Source: an uncultured Drancourtella sp.
Lineage (GTDB): Bacteria > Bacillota > Clostridia > Lachnospirales > Lachnospiraceae
Direction: 5' to 3'
Length of the DNA: 9,719 nt
Assembly: GCA_937880845.1 (NCBI GenBank)
Contig: CALFLL010000022.1
Span: 1 to 9,719 of the forward strand
In this document: piece by piece, positions 6,356 to 9,719 of the stretch
Layout of the letters: each line of letters opens with the position of its first letter
Position numbering within the stretch: position 1 is the first letter of the stretch
Made by a program: the position numbers and the translations under genes
The notes under the pieces: generated by a model
Seen by the model: the letters and a program-made list of their open reading frames with translations, nothing else
Databases searched by the model: none
What the model was told of the DNA's origin: nothing

Positions 6356-6732
6356 TGAATACAGAAACTCTTTTGTTTTTTGAAGGGCATTCGGATGCCC
6401 TTCCTCTATATGAAAAGCTGGAAAAACAGATTTTAAACGAAATTGACGATGTACGCATGAAGACACAAAAAAGCCAGATTTCTTTTTACAACAAGCATTT
6501 ATTTGCCTGTGTATCGTTTATGCGGATACGAAAAAAGAAAGACTGCCCGGACAATTATATTGTTGTCACATTTGGCCTGGAACATAAAGTAGAATCCTCC
6601 CGGATTGACATCGCCGTCGAACCTTACCCCAACCGCTGAACACATCATCTCCTTATTTCTCATCCCGATCAGATTAATGATGAGCTGATGGGCTGGTTCA
6701 AAGAGACTGCAACTTTTTCCTGGCAAAAATGA
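6355..6732 (+). pseudogene. DUF5655-domain protein interrupted by an in-frame TGA
   Basis: The open frame from ATG 6355 encodes 94 residues (FFEGHSDALPLYEKLEKQI, then MKTQKSQISFYNKHLFACVS, then VEPYPNR) of the DUF5655 family and stops at TGA 6637-6639. Reading past that TGA in the same frame gives THHLLISHPDQINDELMG, then WFKETATFSWQK and a final TGA at 6730-6732. This is the conserved DUF5655 C terminus (HH, D-E-L, W) with nothing missing. Only codon 95 is affected; TGG to TGA is the simplest explanation. The gene is thus a recent nonsense allele, a leaky read-through gene, or a sequencing error. An upstream ATG at 6328 lies inside the previous gene; the coupled TAATG start is preferred. Function unknown. 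Confidence 0.8.
6382..6403. repeat. perfect 9-bp inverted repeat inside the DUF5655 reading frame
   Basis: GAAGGGCAT-TCGG-ATGCCCTTC forms a perfect 9-bp stem with a 4-nt loop, starting 27 nt after the ATG. There is no T-run on either strand after the stem, so it is not an intrinsic terminator. It may act on the mRNA near the translation start or simply be chance within coding sequence. Confidence 0.5.
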
Positions 6733-6738
6733 TGGTAC

Positions 6739-6775
6739 AAAGACCCTGAAAGTTACTCTCTCAAGGTCTTTTTTT
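6739..6775 (+). terminator. intrinsic terminator after the XRE-DUF1801-DUF5655 group
   Basis: AAAGACC pairs with GGTCTTT (7 bp), extended past one mismatch by TGA/TCA, and is followed by a run of seven Ts. It ends the plus-strand group. On the minus strand the hairpin is not followed by Ts, so it should not stop that strand. The HEPN gene stops at 6851 and has no clear terminator of its own between there and this hairpin. Confidence 0.8.
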
Positions 6776-6850
6776 ATAATTATGCAATTTTAAGAGTTCT
6801 TACTGATAAAGTGCTTTCCGCCTTAGTATTATTTACACATACCAGAACCT

Positions 6851-7267
6851 CTACAGCACGGTAATCTTTTCCTGTATATATTCCTCTATTTTCCTAATAA
6901 GCTCTATGGCTGTATCAATCTGTTCTCTTGCCTCTTCTTTTGTCGCAATATAAAAATCATCATAATCACTTGCATGCCGTATTTCTTCTGCTTCAGCGAT
7001 TTTTCTTCCTAAAATTCTTGGAAAAATTTCTGTTTTAATATAGTTTTTATTAAAATTTGCAAGAGCATCTTTATGCCGTTTATAAGCATTGCCGTCCAAA
7101 GCGTGAATTGCTGAAACAGCGTGATAAATCCCATAATAAGCTCTGTTATTGGCTCCTCTGTATTCTCCCGCTTCCAAAAGGATTTCCGCTGATTTTATAT
7201 CACTCTTTGCAGTTTCAAGACGATAGAAAACCAAATCCCGTCGTGTCCCTTTTTCATTATGCTGCAT
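6851..7267 (-). CDS. HEPN-domain protein, partner of the MNT gene (toxin-like)
   Basis: An all-helical 138-residue protein of the HEPN superfamily (PF05168-like). Visible landmarks are RLETAKSDIKSAEILLEAGEYRGA, then NNRAYYGIYHAVSAI (R42 and H49 could form an R-X6-H pair), KRHKDAL, and RHASDYDDFY (97-106). Many HEPN proteins are ribonucleases and act as toxins held in check by an adjacent nucleotidyltransferase. The R-X4-H-X-Y motif of HepT toxins is not evident, so catalysis is uncertain. The ATG at 7267 overlaps the end of the upstream MNT gene by 11 nt; a TTG at 7270 directly before it is an alternative start. GGGAGGGGG lies upstream inside the MNT gene. The pairing with MNT is very typical. 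Confidence 0.85.
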   Translation of the reverse strand: MQHNEKGTRRDLVFYRLETAKSDIKSAEILLEAGEYRGANNRAYYGIYHAVSAIHALDGNAYKRHKDALANFNKNYIKTEIFPRILGRKIAEAEEIRHASDYDDFYIATKEEAREQIDTAIELIRKIEEYIQEKITVL

Positions 7268-7598
7268 CAAATAGTTTTACCCCCTCCCTTTCTATATTGG
7301 AATAAAATGGATACACATCTACCCACTTATTAAAATGCTCCTTACTCTTCGCTACGGGCTTAATATCCACATCATAGTCCATATTAAAATCATAAGTTAT
7401 TCCAGATAACTCATGCCGATACTTTTTAATATCCATATCACTCAGGTCCAAAAGTATCATAATATCTATATCTGAATCTTCTGTATAGTCTCCTCTGGCA
7501 TAAGAACCGTAAAGAATAACTGTCTTTAAATGTTTTCCATATATTTTACCAAGTATCTTAACGTATTGATCCATCAAATCTTTTGTTGTTGCAGACAT
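7257..7598 (-). CDS. MNT-type minimal nucleotidyltransferase (antitoxin-like)
   Basis: A 113-residue polymerase-beta-like nucleotidyltransferase. The core motif GSYARGDYTEDSDID (31-45) fits GSX10DXD exactly, with D43 and D45 as metal ligands and D78 (YDVDIKP) as the likely third carboxylate, so it appears catalytically intact. In the characterised MntA-HepT systems the MNT protein AMPylates and silences the HEPN toxin; the gene order here (MNT first, HEPN overlapping) is the same. The start at 7598 is supported by AGAAGG about 7 nt upstream. Its candidate promoter at 7661-7689 and an inverted repeat near the transcription start suggest independent, perhaps autoregulated, expression from the upstream Cas10-like gene 243 nt away. 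Confidence 0.88.
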   Translation of the reverse strand: MSATTKDLMDQYVKILGKIYGKHLKTVILYGSYARGDYTEDSDIDIMILLDLSDMDIKKYRHELSGITYDFNMDYDVDIKPVAKSKEHFNKWVDVYPFYSNIEREGVKLFDAA

Positions 7599-7631
7599 AT
7601 TCGCACCTTCTTTCTACCAGCAATAATCCAA

Positions 7632-7649
7632 AAGTTACTTTTATAACTT
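7632..7649. promoter_or_regulatory. inverted repeat at the MNT-HEPN transcription start (candidate operator)
   Basis: AAGTTA-CTTTTA-TAACTT is a perfect 6-bp dyad with a 6-nt centre, about 12 nt downstream of the -10 box on the minus strand. A protein bound here would block transcription of the MNT-HEPN pair. The sequence is AT-rich, so chance is possible. Confidence 0.3.
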
Positions 7650-7660
7650 CTTTATCATAT

Positions 7661-7689
7661 ATTATACTTGATTTTTATCCCTTTTAACA
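7661..7689 (-). promoter_or_regulatory. candidate promoter of the MNT-HEPN pair
   Basis: On the minus strand a perfect TATAAT (7661-7666) follows a poor -35 (TGTTAA, 7684-7689) at 17 nt spacing, about 60 nt upstream of the MNT start. The remaining 7690-7841 stretch up to the Cas10-like stop is AT-rich. I see no gene, convincing terminator or repeat array in it. Confidence 0.45.
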
Positions 7690-7841
7690 GCCTTTTCCTA
7701 TTTCAGATACCTAACCTCTTTTTTCTTTTGTATTCCACACAAAAAGGAGTGTCATCCACAATAACTTACCCACTTCTCAACAATTCATAATATGATTTAT
7801 TAAGAAGTATATCAGTAATTTTTTTGTTCTGCTTTACTATT

Positions 7842-9320
7842 CTAAACTTGTTTTTTTGTTTCATCAAACGCCTGTGAATATATCGTTTTTCCGCGTGACT
7901 TTAAAAATGTCAAAAATTCTTCTACGGCATTTTCTCCAAATGCATAATTATTTCTCAATTCTTTCCAGTCGGAACCTGTCAATTTACTACCGGATTCCTG
8001 CGGAAATAAAATATAGTCGAGTTGTTTTTTCAAGTGTTCAAATGAATATTTTTCATTCTTCTCATTCATCTTTTTAAACAACGGATACTGTTCATTCAAA
8101 TAAGGAATATAATACGGCCTTTTTATCAAACATTCACCATCTGACAGCAAGTAATTTTTTTCACGACTTGTTTCCAAGTACGTACTGTATATATCCTTAC
8201 AGACTTGAAAATCCACCCAGTTTCCAACGATGTTTTCTACTTTACATTCAGCTTTCTTGGCTTTCTTTTTTGCGTTCTCACAACATTGCTCTGCAATCCG
8301 GTAGGCATCGCTAAACGGAAAATGGCTATACATGTATGCGATTCCTGCACATACACTAAACCTTTTTTTTTCTGGATTCTCCTTTCCGCTATTTTCATCA
8401 GAGTACATTTCTTTCTGATTCAGCACATGTACAAAAACTTCTACCAACGTAAGTGCTAATTTCCCAGTACATACAAAAGTAATATCATCTCCTGCACAGA
8501 TAATTTTGCGAATGTAACGTTTTTTTACATCTTCTCCAGGTGTCCGTTCTGCCCACTCTGTCACTTTTTCCTCCATTTGCTCAAATGCCTTCTGGAAACT
8601 TATATTGATAGACTCCGAAACCTTCTTCATTTTATCCATGGCCTGTTGATAGTTTGTTTCATGTTCCATCAATGCTTTAATTCTTTTGCCCATACTGTTG
8701 CCGTCTATATGTACAATTGCAAGAGTACTGTCTTTTCCTTTCTGATCAATCATATCATCAAACCGGATTCCCACTCCTGATATTTTTCCATAAATCATCC
8801 GACGTTTTTCTGCCACCTCTGCACTGACACGTTCTTCTCCCTCCGGTCCCTGTATTACCTTTGTTACGGGAAGACCTGTTGTTTCTTCATGTATCACTAT
8901 CGGAAGCGCCCCCATCAATGATGTTTTAGGCATTTTCATTTTTACTCGTATCATTTCTTTCTGTAAATTTTCATAATCCTGATCATATCGTTCCGTTTTT
9001 TCAACTGTAGCTATTGCAAGTTGGAGAGAGCGTGTCTTTTTCAGAATCCAGCCTGACAGTTCACGGTTAATAACTTCTGCGTTTCTTCCTGTATCGAAAA
9101 GATAACAGGCATTCCCTCCTCCTATAAACTGTTCCTGTACCGTATCTTTTATTTCGGGATATTTCCCCAGACATTCATTCATTCCCTTTTTTAACAGATT
9201 TTCTACCAATAGCGAAGCACCAATGATATCTCTTACCTTATTCGTATTAAAAATATAATTCTGAATATCACGAATGTCATACAACACCATCACTTTTTTA
9301 TTTAATAACTCCTCTTTCAT
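7842..9320 (-). CDS. stand-alone Cas10/Cmr2-like palm-domain polymerase (putative cyclic-oligonucleotide synthase)
   Basis: A 492-residue protein with the two-palm core of Cas10. Palm 1 opens with LYDIRDIQNYIF-DIIGASLLVENLL (13-43), followed by FIGGGNACYLF (65-75), matching the Cas10 D-I-x-x-I-Q and GGGN strands. Palm 2 has HIDGNSMG (204-211, metal ligand D206) and the GGDD-type turn AGDD (276-279, D278 and D279), then the FSVCAGIAYMYSHFPFSDAYRIAEQCCENAKKKAKK helix region (321-356). An RPYYIPYL segment and a helical C terminus follow. The N-terminal HD nuclease of many Cas10 proteins is absent, and no csm/cmr genes or CRISPR array are in the window. Intact aspartates suggest nucleotide polymerisation or cyclisation. 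The ATG has a GGAGG 6 nt upstream. The family call is strong; product and trigger are unknown. Confidence 0.85.
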   Translation of the reverse strand: MKEELLNKKVMVLYDIRDIQNYIFNTNKVRDIIGASLLVENLLKKGMNECLGKYPEIKDTVQEQFIGGGNACYLFDTGRNAEVINRELSGWILKKTRSLQLAIATVEKTERYDQDYENLQKEMIRVKMKMPKTSLMGALPIVIHEETTGLPVTKVIQGPEGEERVSAEVAEKRRMIYGKISGVGIRFDDMIDQKGKDSTLAIVHIDGNSMGKRIKALMEHETNYQQAMDKMKKVSESINISFQKAFEQMEEKVTEWAERTPGEDVKKRYIRKIICAGDDITFVCTGKLALTLVEVFVHVLNQKEMYSDENSGKENPEKKRFSVCAGIAYMYSHFPFSDAYRIAEQCCENAKKKAKKAECKVENIVGNWVDFQVCKDIYSTYLETSREKNYLLSDGECLIKRPYYIPYLNEQYPLFKKMNEKNEKYSFEHLKKQLDYILFPQESGSKLTGSDWKELRNNYAFGENAVEEFLTFLKSRGKTIYSQAFDETKKQV

Positions 9321-9352
9321 ACCCTTCCTCCGGACATCTTATTTTTACTATA

Positions 9353-9380
9353 ATTCTATCATTTTTACCCAATTATTCAA
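9353..9380 (-). promoter_or_regulatory. candidate promoter of the Cas10-like gene
   Basis: On the minus strand TTGAAT (9375-9380) and TAGAAT (9353-9358) are 16 nt apart. Transcription would start near 9346, about 26 nt before the start codon. Each box has at most two mismatches to consensus. Confidence 0.55.
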
Positions 9381-9445
9381 CATTTCCTGTATATATTGCC
9401 TATAGCTATACAAATTTTTAATTTTTCCAATACAAGTAAAAACAA

Positions 9446-9474
9446 TTGACAAGAAAATAACTTACTCTTAAAAT
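9446..9474 (+). promoter_or_regulatory. strong rightward promoter divergent from the Cas10-like gene
   Basis: TTGACA (9446-9451) and TAAAAT (9469-9474) are separated by exactly 17 nt. Transcription should start near 9481. No sizeable plus-strand gene follows, which makes the short transcript downstream of interest. Confidence 0.7.
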
Positions 9475-9480
9475 CAACAC

Positions 9481-9675
9481 AAAAAATTATACGAAAACAA
9501 AAGATAGGAAAACTTCAATTTTCAAGGACGTATCTCTTTAAATACCTGTATACGTTTTGAAATTAGTGGTATGATGTATTTGTATGGCTTTCATCCATTG
9601 TTTGAGAAAATCGCAGAAAATATTAGAAAAAGGTAGTTTTTCCGGAGAACGCGGAAAATACTACCTTTTTCTTTC
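9481..9675 (+). ncRNA. candidate small RNA (about 195 nt) with a possible 21-residue ORF
   Basis: The stretch between a strong promoter (9446-9474) and an 18-bp terminator hairpin (9626-9671) contains no long reading frame. It can fold: GAAAA-CTTCAA-TTTTC (9508-9523) and ACGTAT/ATACGT (9528-9533 with 9550-9555) are inverted repeats. A short ORF (9571-9636) would encode MMYLYGFHPLFEKIAENIRK plus one arginine, ending inside the terminator stem, but it lacks a good ribosome binding site. It could be a regulatory RNA, a leader, or a small peptide mRNA. It matches no RNA family that I recognise. Confidence 0.35.
9626..9671. terminator. bidirectional intrinsic terminator
   Basis: The arm 9626-9643 pairs with 9653-9671 over 18 bp with a single bulged T (9659) around a 9-nt loop. 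The stem base is GAAAAAGGTAGT/ACTACCTTTTTC, so either strand ends in a T-rich run. It can stop the rightward transcript from 9446-9474 and also a leftward transcript of the gene that seems to end at 9674. Confidence 0.8.
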
Positions 9676-9719
9676 ATAAACTTTTTAATAATTCACTCTT
9701 TCTGATTTCCTTAACTGTT
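9674..9719 (-). CDS. possible 3' end of a minus-strand gene running off the right edge
   Basis: The minus strand reads TVKEIRKSELLKSL followed by TGA (9674-9676), immediately before the terminator hairpin. The composition (Lys/Glu/Leu) and the position next to a terminator are what a real C terminus would look like. Only 14 codons are visible and the product cannot be named; the other two minus frames contain stops in this stretch. Confidence 0.35.
   Translation of the reverse strand, partial: TVKEIRKSELLKSL

Noticed and set aside
6637..6639. TGA read as selenocysteine or as Trp by an alternative genetic code
   Set aside because: Family members appear to have an aromatic residue there, no selenocysteine insertion hairpin is evident directly downstream, and TGA also serves as the final stop of the same frame (6730-6732).
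6093..6726. Minus-strand frames opposite the DUF1801 and DUF5655 genes
   Set aside because: They mirror recognisable plus-strand families and have no independent support.
7800..7841. AGTAA/TTACT inverted repeat as terminator of the Cas10-like gene
   Set aside because: The stem is five A/T-rich pairs with a long loop and no T-run after it, so it is not convincing.
7856..8780. Plus-strand frames opposite the Cas10-like gene
   Set aside because: They are shadows of the Cas10-like coding sequence, rich in Phe/His/Ser as expected for the antisense of Lys/Glu-rich protein.
7599..9719. A CRISPR array to go with the Cas10-like gene
   Set aside because: No regularly spaced direct repeats were found in 7599-7841 or 9321-9719, and no cas adaptation or csm/cmr genes are visible. 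An array could still lie outside the window.

Overview
The window looks like chromosome of a low-GC, gut-type Clostridia species, most likely Lachnospiraceae. The support is the AT-rich base composition, strong GGAGG-type ribosome binding sites, TTGACA/TATAAT-type promoters, a cobalamin riboswitch ending in an intrinsic terminator, and the protein families present. No rRNA, tRNA or CRISPR array is visible. This placement is an inference from sequence style, not a database match.

Left part (1-5182, all minus strand). A strong promoter (5154-5182) drives a leader of about 440 nt. The leader holds a degenerate cobalamin-aptamer-like segment (about 5044-5101), an intact cobalamin riboswitch (4831-5027) and a terminator hairpin (4775-4803). 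Downstream are a protein built of homing-endonuclease-associated repeats (3624-4709), a substrate-binding lipoprotein (2594-3712), a FecCD/BtuC-type permease (1519-2583) and its ATPase (760-1518). The riboswitch identifies this BtuFCD-like ABC importer as a corrinoid/vitamin B12 uptake system made when B12 is scarce. Beyond it lies a small CmpB-family membrane protein (83-631) and, at the left edge, a possible end of an insertion sequence.

Middle (5190-6775, plus strand). A divergent promoter with a palindromic candidate operator leads to a fusion of an XRE DNA-binding domain with a desulfoferrodoxin-like iron module (5271-5852). It is followed by a zinc-ribbon/DUF1801 protein (5948-6355) and a DUF5655 gene cut by an in-frame TGA (6355-6732). 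An intrinsic terminator closes the group. The fusion looks like a redox or oxygen-stress sensing regulator.

Right part (6851-9719, mostly minus strand). A HEPN/MNT (minimal nucleotidyltransferase) gene pair of the toxin-antitoxin type (6851-7598) lies downstream of a stand-alone Cas10-like polymerase/cyclase (7842-9320). That protein has both palm domains and intact catalytic aspartates, but no HD domain, no csm/cmr partners and no CRISPR array in view. This is the best candidate for an undescribed system: a Cas10-type nucleotide second-messenger synthase beside a HEPN ribonuclease-like protein. Divergent from it is a strong promoter reading into a roughly 195-nt stretch that ends in an 18-bp terminator hairpin, a candidate small RNA. 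The last bases may be the C-terminal end of another minus-strand gene.
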